The position numbers and the translations under genes were made by a program. A stretch of DNA of 64,000 bases from Cyanobacteriota bacterium (GTDB lineage Bacteria; Acidobacteriota; Vicinamibacteria; Vicinamibacterales; UBA2999). The stretch lies in NCBI GenBank assembly GCA_019752015.1, contig JAIEMQ010000005.1, forward strand, positions 154,813-218,812, given 5' to 3'. Of this stretch, positions 43,592 to 51,723 are shown piece after piece (the stretch's first letter is position 1; the number at the start of each line of letters is the position of its first letter). The notes under the pieces are model-generated. The model did no database searches. It was not told the DNA's origin and saw only the letters and a program-made list of their open reading frames with translations.

Positions 43592-44743
43592 CTATTCCTC
43601 GAACTCGTTGACGATCGCCCGCACCTGCTCCACGAAGCGGGCCGCCGTGAATTGCTCGCTGACCGCCGCGAGCTTGTCGCGCAGGCGCTGTTGCTCGCCG
43701 GGGTTGCCGATCGTCGCCGCGATCTTGTTCACCGCATCGTCTTCCGATTCGTACATCAGCGCGGGCTCGCGTCCGACGATCTCCATCTGCCCGCCGCCGC
43801 GCGGCACCCACACGATCGCGCCGGCGCGCGCCATCTCCGCGGGCGCCATGCCGAAGTGTTCTTCGCGCATGCCGTGAATGCCGTAACGATGCGACGCCAT
43901 CAGCGCTCGCACCTCGTCGCGTGACAGGTTGTCCCGGATGTCGATCCACGACCCCAGCGACTGTGCGAGCGAGGTCACTGATCGGGAATAACGTCTGGTA
44001 TGCCGATCAACCGTGCCGACGATCGTCAGCGTGATGTCGGGCGCGCTCGAGCGCACGCGCGCGAGGATCCTGATGATCCGCTCGTATTCCTTTTCAGGCG
44101 AGATGCGGCCGACGGCGAGAAATCCGTTGCGGCGCTCGTCCCACGGCAGCCCCGGCGCCGGATCGATGACCGGCGGATAGAGCGTTCGCGTCTTGATGCC
44201 GAGGGACTTCTCGACCTGCAGGCCCGCCCAATCCGAGTTGACGAGGGTGACGTTGGCCTTCAGCCGGTCGACCGACAAGTCGGCGAGGCGATCTGCGAAC
44301 GCGTAATACAGATTCAACACTGCGCGCGGCGGATGGTACCAGCGCAGATCCACGCCCGGCCGCGGACGAAGATACGTGGGGTAGTTCACGTACTGAATGC
44401 CGCGCCGTCCAAAGTCGGTTTCGTTATAGAGACCGAACACCACGTCGTAGGCACTGCTCACGCGCCGGGTGTAGCGCATCAGGAACGCCAGCTTGATCAG
44501 CGCCGACGGCGTCGGCAGATGATCGCCAATCGTGCGCCACCATCGCGGCACGCCGATCGTGTCGAAGTCGCTCGATCGCAGATGCGTCCCGAAGAAGCGG
44601 TTGATCGGCTCGATCTCGACCGGCTGCCATGACAGCACGGTGACGCGATGCCCCGGCACGAGCGCCTGCAGCGCCCACGCCGCCAGGCCGTTGCCGCCGC
44701 CGGGCGGTTGCAGGGACGGCTGCACCAGCAGCACGCGCTTCAT
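43592..44743 (-). CDS. GT4-family glycosyltransferase, ALG11-like
   Basis: The protein has 383 residues from MKRVLLVQPSLQPPGGGNGLAAWAL. It has the GT-B fold; the acceptor region has IQYVNYPTYLRPRPG, the C-terminal donor domain has FLAVGRISPEKEYERIIRILARV and the long motif YGIHGMREEHFGMAPAEMARAGAIVWVPRGGGQMEIVG. The HxxxEHFGxxxxExMxAG and RGGGxxxIV wording is that of eukaryotic ALG11, the alpha-1,2-mannosyltransferase of dolichol-linked N-glycan precursors. A mannose transfer is inferred. It overlaps the upstream transferase by ATGA and converges on the ABC transporter gene. Confidence 0.82.
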   Translation of the reverse strand: MKRVLLVQPSLQPPGGGNGLAAWALQALVPGHRVTVLSWQPVEIEPINRFFGTHLRSSDFDTIGVPRWWRTIGDHLPTPSALIKLAFLMRYTRRVSSAYDVVFGLYNETDFGRRGIQYVNYPTYLRPRPGVDLRWYHPPRAVLNLYYAFADRLADLSVDRLKANVTLVNSDWAGLQVEKSLGIKTRTLYPPVIDPAPGLPWDERRNGFLAVGRISPEKEYERIIRILARVRSSAPDITLTIVGTVDRHTRRYSRSVTSLAQSLGSWIDIRDNLSRDEVRALMASHRYGIHGMREEHFGMAPAEMARAGAIVWVPRGGGQMEIVGREPALMYESEDDAVNKIAATIGNPGEQQRLRDKLAAVSEQFTAARFVEQVRAIVNEFEE

Positions 44744-45729
44744 GGCGTGTTGACGTCCGCGGTCCCGAGCGCGAGCAGCGACAGGATCGCGGTGATGCCG
44801 TAGAGCACGAGCACCGTGCGGCGCACCGACCAGCCCATCGCCAGCATGCGGTGATGGATATGTTCGCGATCGGGCTGGGCGATCTGCCGCAGCGTGGCGC
44901 GAACCGATCGTCCATCCGCCGGCCGGGCCGCGCCGCGGCGGATGAGCGCCAGGGCGCTGTCGGCGATCGGCAGCGCAAAGATCATCAGCGGCACGCCGGC
45001 GGCGAGCGCCGTCGCGCCCTTCTGCCAGCCGGTGATCGCCGTCGCCGCCAGCAGGAACCCCGCGACCAGGCTGCCGCTGTCGCCGAGAAAGATCGAGGCC
45101 GGCGCGAAGTTGTAAAACAGGAACCCGGTTGCTCCGCCGACGAGCACGGCCAGCAGCATGGCCTCCGGCCCATGGCCGCGAACCACCAGAATCGCTCCGC
45201 ACGCCGCGCCGGCGATCGCGGTAATGCCGGCCGCGAGGCCGTCGACGCCGTCGATCAGATTGAAGGCGTTGGTCATGCCGACCAGCCACGCGGCCGTCAC
45301 CGGCCAGGCGATCCAGCCGAGCGGCCAGGTGTAGCCCAGCAGCGTGATTCGCTCGATCAGCAGTCCCGATGACATGATGACCGCCGCAGCCGCGAACTCG
45401 AACAGCAGCTTCGGCCCGGGCGCGAGCCCGCGCACGTCGTCGATGAGCCCCGCTGCGAAGACGAGCGTTCCGGCAACGACGAAAGGACGCATGCCGGCCC
45501 AGGCGAGCGGATCGATGCCCGCCGGCGCCAGCGCGGTGACCAGGGCCAGGCCGAGGCCGGCCGACAGGACCACGGCGACGCCGCCCAGGCGCGGAACGGA
45601 ATGCGCATGAACCTTCCGGCCGCCTGGGGCGTCTACCAGTCCAAGCCGGGTCGAGCCCCGTCCAATCACCGGGGTCAGCAGCACAGCCAGGACGGCACTA
45701 CTCAGTCCGAGCAGCAGGTAGAGAATCAA
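44740..45729 (-). CDS. Undecaprenyl-phosphate sugar-1-phosphate transferase (WecA/MraY/ALG7-type)
   Basis: The protein has 329 residues with about ten membrane helices. Family motifs: VPRLGGVAVVL, GLIDDVRGLAPGPKLLFEF (the DD pair binding Mg2+), NAFNLIDGVDGLAAG and a late HIHHRMLAMGWS. It should transfer a HexNAc-1-phosphate, probably GlcNAc-1-P, from UDP-sugar to a polyprenyl phosphate, starting a lipid-linked glycan. A TTG start shares its last base with the ATG of the divergent ALG1-like gene, so no separate intergenic space exists. An internal start is possible. Confidence 0.9.
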   Translation of the reverse strand: MILYLLLGLSSAVLAVLLTPVIGRGSTRLGLVDAPGGRKVHAHSVPRLGGVAVVLSAGLGLALVTALAPAGIDPLAWAGMRPFVVAGTLVFAAGLIDDVRGLAPGPKLLFEFAAAAVIMSSGLLIERITLLGYTWPLGWIAWPVTAAWLVGMTNAFNLIDGVDGLAAGITAIAGAACGAILVVRGHGPEAMLLAVLVGGATGFLFYNFAPASIFLGDSGSLVAGFLLAATAITGWQKGATALAAGVPLMIFALPIADSALALIRRGAARPADGRSVRATLRQIAQPDREHIHHRMLAMGWSVRRTVLVLYGITAILSLLALGTADVNTP

Positions 45730-46961
45730 TGCGAACCGCCGTTATCGTAATCGGAGATCTTGGCCGCAGCCCGCGCATGCAATATCACGCGGCGTCGCTC
45801 GCCGCCGCCGGGAGCGACGTGGACCTGATCGGTCTCGAGGGCGCGGCGGTGATGCCGGCGCTGGCGGCGGACGCGCGCATCACGATTCATCGCTTCCCCG
45901 ATCGCTCATTCGCCGGCCGCAGCAAGGGCGGCGTGCGCCGTTTTGTTTACAGCTCCGTGCTGCGCGCGCTCGGCCAGGGCCTGCGCCTGTTCGGAGCGTT
46001 GATGCGCGTCCCCAGGCCGGATGTGATTCTGGTCCAGAACCCGCCCGCGTTTCCGACGTTGTTCATCGCGTGGCTGGCCGCGCGCATGCGCAGTGCCCGC
46101 TTCGTGATCGACTGGCACAACCTCTCGCACACGGTTGCGGCGGTGAAGGTTGGCGAGCGTCACCGCGCGGTCAAGGCCCTGGCGCGCAGCGAACGGCGAT
46201 GGGCCAAGCGCGCCGACGCTCACATCACCGTGTCGAAGGCGCTCTCGGAGTGGTTGTTGCGTGAGTACAAAGTGAAAGCGACGGTCGTCTACGATCGACC
46301 GGGCGATGCGTTCACCCGGACGAGCGCGGATGATGCGCGCGCGCTCTGGGAGCAGATCGCTGCGGAGCACGGATTCGGAACGGCCCGTCCGCCGATCGTG
46401 GTGTGCCCGACGAGCTGGTCGCCCGATGAGGATTTCGATCTGCTGCTCGAGGCGCTGGAGCGAGCCGAACGTCAGATGACCCGCGCGGGCGCGGTCACGT
46501 CGCCGCAGCTCGTGGTCTTTCTCACCGGCCGCGGCCCGCTGCGCGAAATATTCGAGGCGCGCGCCGCGCGCCGTAATTTCAAGGCGATCGCGGTCAAGAC
46601 AATCTGGCTGGAGCCGTCAGACTACCCGAAGTTGGTCGGCATGGCCGATCTCGGGCTGTGTCTTCATCAGTCATCATCGGGCTTGGATCTCCCGATGAAG
46701 CTCGCCGATCTGCGCGGCGCCGGGGCGCCGGCGGCGGTCTACGACTACGCTCCGGTGCTGAGCGAGGTCATCACCACCGGACAGGAAGGCCTGACCTTCC
46801 GCGATCCCGGCGATCTCGCCACGCTGCTCGTCAACGTGGCGAATCGAGTCGCGTTGCCCGATTCGCCGCTCGCGAAGAGTCGCGCCTGGATCGCCGCGCA
46901 CGCGCCGGAGCGCTGGAATGCGCAGTGGGAAGCCTCGGCGCGTCCGGTGCTACTCCCGTAA
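45729..46961 (+). CDS. ALG1-like (GT33) beta-1,4-mannosyltransferase homologue
   Basis: The protein has 410 residues. It matches the eukaryotic ALG1 layout throughout: AVIVIGDLGRSPRMQYHAASLAAAGSDVDLIG at the N-terminus, ILVQNPPAFPTLFIAWLAARMRSARFVIDWHN, VVYDRPGDAF in the middle, VVCPTSWSPDEDFDLLLEAL, LTGRGPLREIFEARA, IWLEPSDYPKLVGMADLGLCLHQSSSGLDLPMKLADLRGAGAPA and EGLTFRDP. ALG1 adds the first mannose to GlcNAc2-PP-dolichol in the cytoplasm. A bacterial homologue beside an ALG7-type transferase and an ALG11-like enzyme suggests a similar sugar order. A membrane anchor is lacking. Its 3' end overlaps an ADOP permease remnant on the other strand. Confidence 0.85.
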   Translation: MRTAVIVIGDLGRSPRMQYHAASLAAAGSDVDLIGLEGAAVMPALAADARITIHRFPDRSFAGRSKGGVRRFVYSSVLRALGQGLRLFGALMRVPRPDVILVQNPPAFPTLFIAWLAARMRSARFVIDWHNLSHTVAAVKVGERHRAVKALARSERRWAKRADAHITVSKALSEWLLREYKVKATVVYDRPGDAFTRTSADDARALWEQIAAEHGFGTARPPIVVCPTSWSPDEDFDLLLEALERAERQMTRAGAVTSPQLVVFLTGRGPLREIFEARAARRNFKAIAVKTIWLEPSDYPKLVGMADLGLCLHQSSSGLDLPMKLADLRGAGAPAAVYDYAPVLSEVITTGQEGLTFRDPGDLATLLVNVANRVALPDSPLAKSRAWIAAHAPERWNAQWEASARPVLLP

Positions 46962-47025
46962 CGCGCTCGACGGATCGATCGCGGTCGCTCGCCACGCGGG
47001 AATCATCGCCGCGCTGCCGGTCGGC
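46950..47025 (-). pseudogene. C-terminal stub of an ADOP-type permease
   Basis: On the minus strand AAMIPAWRATAIDPSSALRE-stop ends at 46950, the usual tail of FtsX-like ADOP permeases. Nothing longer is left; the stub lies partly under the 3' end of the ALG1-like gene. Confidence 0.6.
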
Positions 47026-47103
47026 GAAGAATCAAGCGGTCGCCGTCTCTCGCCTCGAAGGCGCGCTGTCGGGCCTGGCTGACCTCGCGGCTGTCGCTTC
47101 TCG

Positions 47104-47109
47104 TATAAT
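47104..47109 (+). promoter_or_regulatory. -10 element for the GNAT-like gene at 47120
   Basis: A perfect TATAAT lies ten bases before the GTG. No good -35 at 17 bases is seen. The transcript would be leaderless or nearly so. Confidence 0.45.
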
Positions 47110-47119
47110 CTTCGGACGC

Positions 47120-47716
47120 GTGGAGTACCTGATTAAGCAGTACGCGCTCGAACCGGGTGCGTGGGAAATCCAGTACATAGAGGAGTACTTCGGAGAATTC
47201 CCGCGCCGCAAGACCGCGGACGAGATCATCACGCGTCTGCGCGATCGCGAATCCCTGATCCTGATGGCCGAAGCGCCGCTGCCCGACGATCCGACCGGCG
47301 CTCTCGTGCCGGTGTCCTACAAGATCGTGCACGAGATTCGCAGTGACGAATCGGTGCCCAAGTTGCGCGACCTGGTCAGCCGTCTCCATGGCTCGGTCAG
47401 GTTCGACGATCGGCGCATCCTCTATTCGTGGATCGGCGGCACGCGCCGCGACTGGCGCGGCCAGGGGCATTTCCGCGCCCTCACCGAAGAATCAGAAGTG
47501 TGGGCGATGGGCGCCGGCTTCGAAGAAGTCGTCGTCAAGGTGAAGAACCGGTATTACGACATGCGGGCCGTGCTCGCCTCGCTGCAATTCAACGTCGTCA
47601 AGCACGAGCCGCATCCGAAAGACACGAACGAATCGAAGATCTATCTGAGCAAGCTGCTGCCCGCCGAGATCGCGCGCGGCCACCGCAGCATTCGTACGGT
47701 CGTCTACGCCGAGTAA
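47120..47716 (+). CDS. GNAT-type acetyltransferase
   Basis: The protein has 198 residues from a GTG at 47120; the open frame extends upstream only through the decayed region. A compact GNAT fold is readable: MAEAPLPDDPTGALVPVSYKIVHEIR (strands), ILYSWIGGTRRDWRGQGHFRALTEESEVWAMGAGFEEVVVKVKNRYYDMRAVLASLQFNVVKHEP, with R-R-D-W-R-G-Q-G-H matching the acetyl-CoA loop Q/RxxGxG. The acceptor is unknown. The stop is followed at once by a CAAGACCT tandem repeat. Confidence 0.75.
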   Translation: MEYLIKQYALEPGAWEIQYIEEYFGEFPRRKTADEIITRLRDRESLILMAEAPLPDDPTGALVPVSYKIVHEIRSDESVPKLRDLVSRLHGSVRFDDRRILYSWIGGTRRDWRGQGHFRALTEESEVWAMGAGFEEVVVKVKNRYYDMRAVLASLQFNVVKHEPHPKDTNESKIYLSKLLPAEIARGHRSIRTVVYAE

Positions 47717-47752
47717 CTCAAGACCTCAAGACCTCAAGACCTCAAGACCTCA
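47717..47752. repeat. CTCAAGAC octamer tandem repeat after the GNAT-like gene
   Basis: Four to five perfect units begin at the stop codon. The octamer is identical to that at the 3' end of pntB, 10 kb away. Confidence 0.95.
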
Positions 47753-47776
47753 GTAGCGGCGGGAGTGGCGGCGGGT

Positions 47777-47840
47777 GCCTGGCACCCGCTGCCGGTCGCC
47801 TCGATCCGTCGCCTGGCACCCGCTGCCGGTCGCCTCGATC
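47777..47840. repeat. Two 30-bp direct repeats, period 34
   Basis: GCCTGGCACCCGCTGCCGGT plus CGCCTCGATC occurs at 47777 and 47811. The 240-base gap between the GNAT gene and the ADOP remnant holds only this, the octamer repeat and the hairpin at 47929. Confidence 0.85.
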
Positions 47841-47923
47841 AGTCGGGCCGGTCGTCGTTGGCGCCCGGCACCGACCGTGCCGGTGTTCCGCTGTTTCTGC
47901 GTACAAACGGAAAGGATTGCGAC

Positions 47924-47959
47924 AAAAGGTAGTCGTCGGTGCCAGGCACCAACGACTAC
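47924..47959 (-). terminator. Hairpin with U-run after the ADOP permease remnant
   Basis: A 15-bp stem with a single G-U-type mismatch (47929-47943 with 47945-47959) is followed on the minus strand by TTTT. It holds the stop codon of the permease. The stem is a relative of the palindromes at 21344. Confidence 0.55.
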
Positions 47960-50299
47960 TCGGACTTGAGGGTCGCGACGGAATCCAGCTGCGTGCCCCG
48001 CCGCGCAGGGAGATACGACGCCACGATGGCGACCACTGCCAGCATCACGCCGATCGCGACAAACGTCGTCGGATCGTTTGGTCCGACCTGATAGAGCAAG
48101 CCGCGCAGGAGTCTTGTCGCGGGAATCGCTGCCAGCAACCCGGCGCCCAACCCCAGCGCCACGATCCGCAAGTTCTGCCCGACCACCATGCCGATGATCT
48201 GTGACGGCTTCGCACCGAGAGCCACGCGAATGCCGAACTCGCGCGAGCGCTGCGAGACGGAATAGGCCACGATGCCGTAGACACCGAGCGCCGCCAGCAG
48301 CAGTGCGGCGCCGGCAAACACGCTCATCGCCACCGCGGTCAGCCGCGGCCGCGCGATCGATTCCGCGAACACGTCTTCGAGCGGCCGCACCGCCGACACC
48401 GGCAGCATCGGATCGATCTCGCGGATCACCCGCACCGCCGCCGGACCGAGGCGGCCCGGATCGCCGCTGGTGCGGACGACGAAGTTCATCAGCCCGAACG
48501 CGTATTGCCGCGAGGACAAGTACGCCGTTGGCCGAATATCGCCCTCCACCGTCGTCAGCTTGACGTCGCCGACGACGCCGATGATCTCGTGCGGCTTTTC
48601 GTTGCCGAGATTCACGATGAACTTCCGTCCGATCGGGTTGTCGCCGGGGTAGATCTGACGCGCGAACGTCTCGTTGATCACCGCCACCGGAACTTGTCCT
48701 CGGTGCCGGCATCATTGACGTCGCGGCCGGCCAGCATTGGAATCTGCATCGCGGTGAAATAACCGGGCGTCACCGGTCGCGCATCGACGACCGGCCGTTC
48801 GTTCGGCGGCGGCTGTGGCGCGGACTTGAGTCCGTCGATCACGCGCGTGTAGAAGATGTGCTGCGCATTCGAATCGCGATACGAGCGTTGCGGGAGCGTC
48901 ACGCGCAGCGACAATGCCGATGCCGCGGTGAAACCGGGCTTCACGTTTTGCAGCTCCATCACGCTGCGTCCGAGCAGTCCGGCTCCGCACGGCACCGTCA
49001 ACGCCAGCGCGATCTCCGCAGTCACGAATGACTGTCTGATACTGTCTGATGATCCGGCCTCGTCGTCCTCCCGATACGCTTGGCGCGCCGTCGCGCAGCG
49101 CGGTGACGAATGATCCACCGATGGCGCCAATTGCCGGCGCCAGCCCGCAGATCAACGTCGTCAACATCGTGACGATCGCCGCGAAGCCGAGCACGCTCGG
49201 ATCGATCGTCACCTGCGAAAGCAGCGGAATCGGCAGGCGGGATCCGATCCAGGTCGAGAGACTACTGAGGATCCACGTGGCGAGCACGATGCCAAGCACG
49301 CCGCCGGCGATCGACAGCATCACCGATTCCGAAATCAGTTGCGTCAGCAGCCGCCCGGTGCCCGCGCCGATCGCCGATCGAATCGCGAGCTCGCGCCGGC
49401 GTCCCGACGCGCGCGTCAGCATCAGGCCGCCGATATTGCCGCACGCGATCAGCAGCACGGCGCCGACCGCGCCGAACAGCGCCAGCACCGCCAAGCCGCA
49501 CGTCGCCGACCAGTTGTTCGCGCAGTGGCACGAGGTTGATGGTCCAGCCCGTATCGAAGTCCGGCCATTGCTTCGTCAGGGCCGCCATCACGCCTTCCAT
49601 CTCGGCCTGTGCCTGATCGCGGGTGACGCCGGGCTGCAGCCGGCCGAGGCCGATCAGGCTGCGCCCGCGCGGCTCGCGCGCTGCGGGCAGATCGCGGAAC
49701 GGCATATAGAGATCCGCGGGCAGGCCGAAGATCTCGAAGCTGGCCGGCATGACGCCGACGATCGTCATCGGCTCGCCGTTGATGGTGACCTGCCGGCCGA
49801 TCACGGCGTGGTCGCCGCCAAACTGACGCTGCCACGCGGCGTTCGAGAGAATCACCGTCCGCGGCGCGGCCGCTTCGTCCTCGCCGGTGATGAAGCCTCG
49901 GCCGACTACTGGTCCGACGCCGAGCACGTCGAACATGTTTGCGGTAACGGTGAGCACCGCCAACTCCGCCGGCTCCCCACTACCTGTCAGCGTGACGCGA
50001 TTTTGTGAAAAGGCCGCCATGCTCTGGAACGATCGGCTGCGCTCACGCCACTGCAGGAAATTCGCCGGGCTGATCACGTTGCGCGGACGATTGCGCGGCA
50101 GGTTGTGCTCCCACATCACCACGAGTTGATTCGCGTCCTTGTAGGGCAGCGGCCTGATCAGCAGCGCGTGGACGACGCTGAACAGCGCCGTCGTGGCGCC
50201 GATGCCGATCGCCAGCGCCGCGATCGTGCAGATCGTGAAGAGAGGAGTCCTGAGCAGCACGCGAAAGCCGTGCTTCAAGTCCGAGAGTATGCTGGTCAT
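47956..50299 (-). pseudogene. ADOP (MacB/FtsX-type) ABC permease gene with three frameshifts
   Basis: An ATG at 50299 begins MTSILSDLKHGFRVLLRTPLFTICTIAALAIGIGATTALFSVVHALLIRPLPY, the standard ADOP start. The periplasmic domain runs to about 49530 (NLVPLREQLVGDVRLG), then the frame shifts to LALFGAVGAVLLIACGNIGGLMLTRASGRRRELAIRSAIGAG (49494-49030). A second shift gives FVTAEIALALTVPCGAGLLGRSVMEL (to 48690), and a third gives AVINETFARQIYPGDNPIGRKF through the last helices to GTQLDSVATLKSE at 47956. Nearly all of the roughly 780 residues are present, so the lesions are recent. It overlaps the TAP-like hydrolase gene by ATGA and ended the bla-type operon. Confidence 0.85.
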
Positions 50300-51723
50300 T
50301 TCTTTTCTTTTCCGGTGATTACGAATGGTGGAGCAGGATTGGCTGCGGCGCAGCGCTCGTCGAGCCCTGACGCGGAGCGGCGATCGAGAAATGAGCCGAT
50401 CATCGCGGCGATGCATTTCTCGGCATTGCCGATGGGATGACCGTTGTTGCGGATCACCACGTGGCGGCCTTCGGAAAGACCGCGCGCAACTTCGTCGCCT
50501 CCCGATGGCGGCGTCACCGGATCGAATTCGCCGGACAGCAGCAGCGTTGGAATCGGCGACTTCGTCGGTTGACGATGCTCAGCCGACACATTCCCGCGCG
50601 GCCACTCCTGGCATGCCGCGCGCTGCTGCTCGAGACGGTAGGTCCCGCCGAAAGTATTCGCCGCCATTTCGTCCGCATGATTCAACAGATACGGCACGTC
50701 TTCGGTGCACGTCACCGATAAGAAGAATCCCGCGGCGAGTCGATCGCCGCCGAGCACCTTGCGGCCGGCCAGCGCCGTCTCGACGATGCCGGCGTCGTCG
50801 CCGTTGATCAATTGATGAATCAGCTTTGGTGCCTGTGCGGATCCTTCAGGTGTATAGAGCTCGTTGCGAAACGCTTCGGCAAACAGTCCTCGCGACACTC
50901 TGATCCGTGCCTCGGGCCGCTGTGGACTGGCGGGCAGCACCATCACGGGATTCGATTCAAGTTTCTTGAGCAGCTCCCGGAACGCCACGGCCAGGAGGGG
51001 ATAGCGCTCGTCGCATGCGGAATTCTTGCGGCATCGCGCGACCACCGATTGCCACGCGTCTTCCCCGGCCCTGGCGTGCGTCTCGGGCATCGCCATCGAC
51101 GCCGGCACAATGCCTTTCATCGCCACGGCGCGAATGCTGTTCGGGTAACGGCGCATGTAGACCTGCGCCACGCGAGAGCCGTATGAAGTGCCGTAGAGAT
51201 TGATCGGACCGTAGCCGAGCTGCCGCCGCACTTCTTCGAGGTCGTCGACGGCGATCTCCGTCGTGTAGTTGCTCAGGTCGCGCCGCTGTTCGAGGCGGGC
51301 GCGGCAGGCACGCACGGCCGGAATGCTCAGCAGGTTTTCGTCGTAAATGCCGTTGCTGCCGGGTTCCGCCAGCTCGGGACACAGAAGCGGCGCCGACTTT
51401 CCGGTCCCTCGCAGATCGACGAGCACGATGTCGCGTCTCTTCCGGATGTCGTGGAAGACACGGCTGAAAAAACGCGCGTTGAACGACGGCGCGTCGCCGG
51501 GCCCGCCGGCGATCATGAAGAAGGGGTCCGGCAGTTTGTTCGCGGGCTCGAGTGCATCCAGCACGATCACCGACAAGCCGATCGTGCGACCCACGGTGGA
51601 CTTCGACTCGCGATCTTCGCGCACCGTATACGTGCCGCACCGCGCTTCACCAGGCACGCCTTCGAGCGCGCACGGCGCCAACGGCAGCGTCATCTGCGCG
51701 GCGAGCACGGCGGCGAGAATCAA
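50296..51723 (-). CDS. Exported TAP-like alpha/beta-hydrolase (proline-iminopeptidase-like)
   Basis: The protein has 475 residues from a TTG overlapping the BlaR-like stop (TTGA). A short signal peptide (MILAAVLAAQMTLPLAPC) precedes an alpha/beta-hydrolase with PFFMIAGGPGDAPS (HGGPG-like oxyanion motif), LVDLRGTGKS, nucleophile GTSYGSRVAQVY, an Asp in LLLSGEFDPVTPPSGG and a His in RNNGHPIG. The C-terminal TAP-like region confirms the tripeptidyl aminopeptidase group. It is the likely output enzyme of the BlaI/BlaR-like regulators upstream. It may act on peptides or peptide-like antibiotics. Confidence 0.85.
   Translation of the reverse strand: MILAAVLAAQMTLPLAPCALEGVPGEARCGTYTVREDRESKSTVGRTIGLSVIVLDALEPANKLPDPFFMIAGGPGDAPSFNARFFSRVFHDIRKRRDIVLVDLRGTGKSAPLLCPELAEPGSNGIYDENLLSIPAVRACRARLEQRRDLSNYTTEIAVDDLEEVRRQLGYGPINLYGTSYGSRVAQVYMRRYPNSIRAVAMKGIVPASMAMPETHARAGEDAWQSVVARCRKNSACDERYPLLAVAFRELLKKLESNPVMVLPASPQRPEARIRVSRGLFAEAFRNELYTPEGSAQAPKLIHQLINGDDAGIVETALAGRKVLGGDRLAAGFFLSVTCTEDVPYLLNHADEMAANTFGGTYRLEQQRAACQEWPRGNVSAEHRQPTKSPIPTLLLSGEFDPVTPPSGGDEVARGLSEGRHVVIRNNGHPIGNAEKCIAAMIGSFLDRRSASGLDERCAAANPAPPFVITGKEKK

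Noticed and set aside
46658..47119. Upstream extension of the GNAT-like gene to 352 residues
   Set aside because: The extension overlaps the ALG1-like gene and an ADOP remnant and has shadow-type composition; a GTG behind TATAAT gives the proper start.
47777..47840. Two-repeat CRISPR-like unit
   Set aside because: The spacer would be 4 bases and the repeat is not of CRISPR form; better seen as a local duplication.
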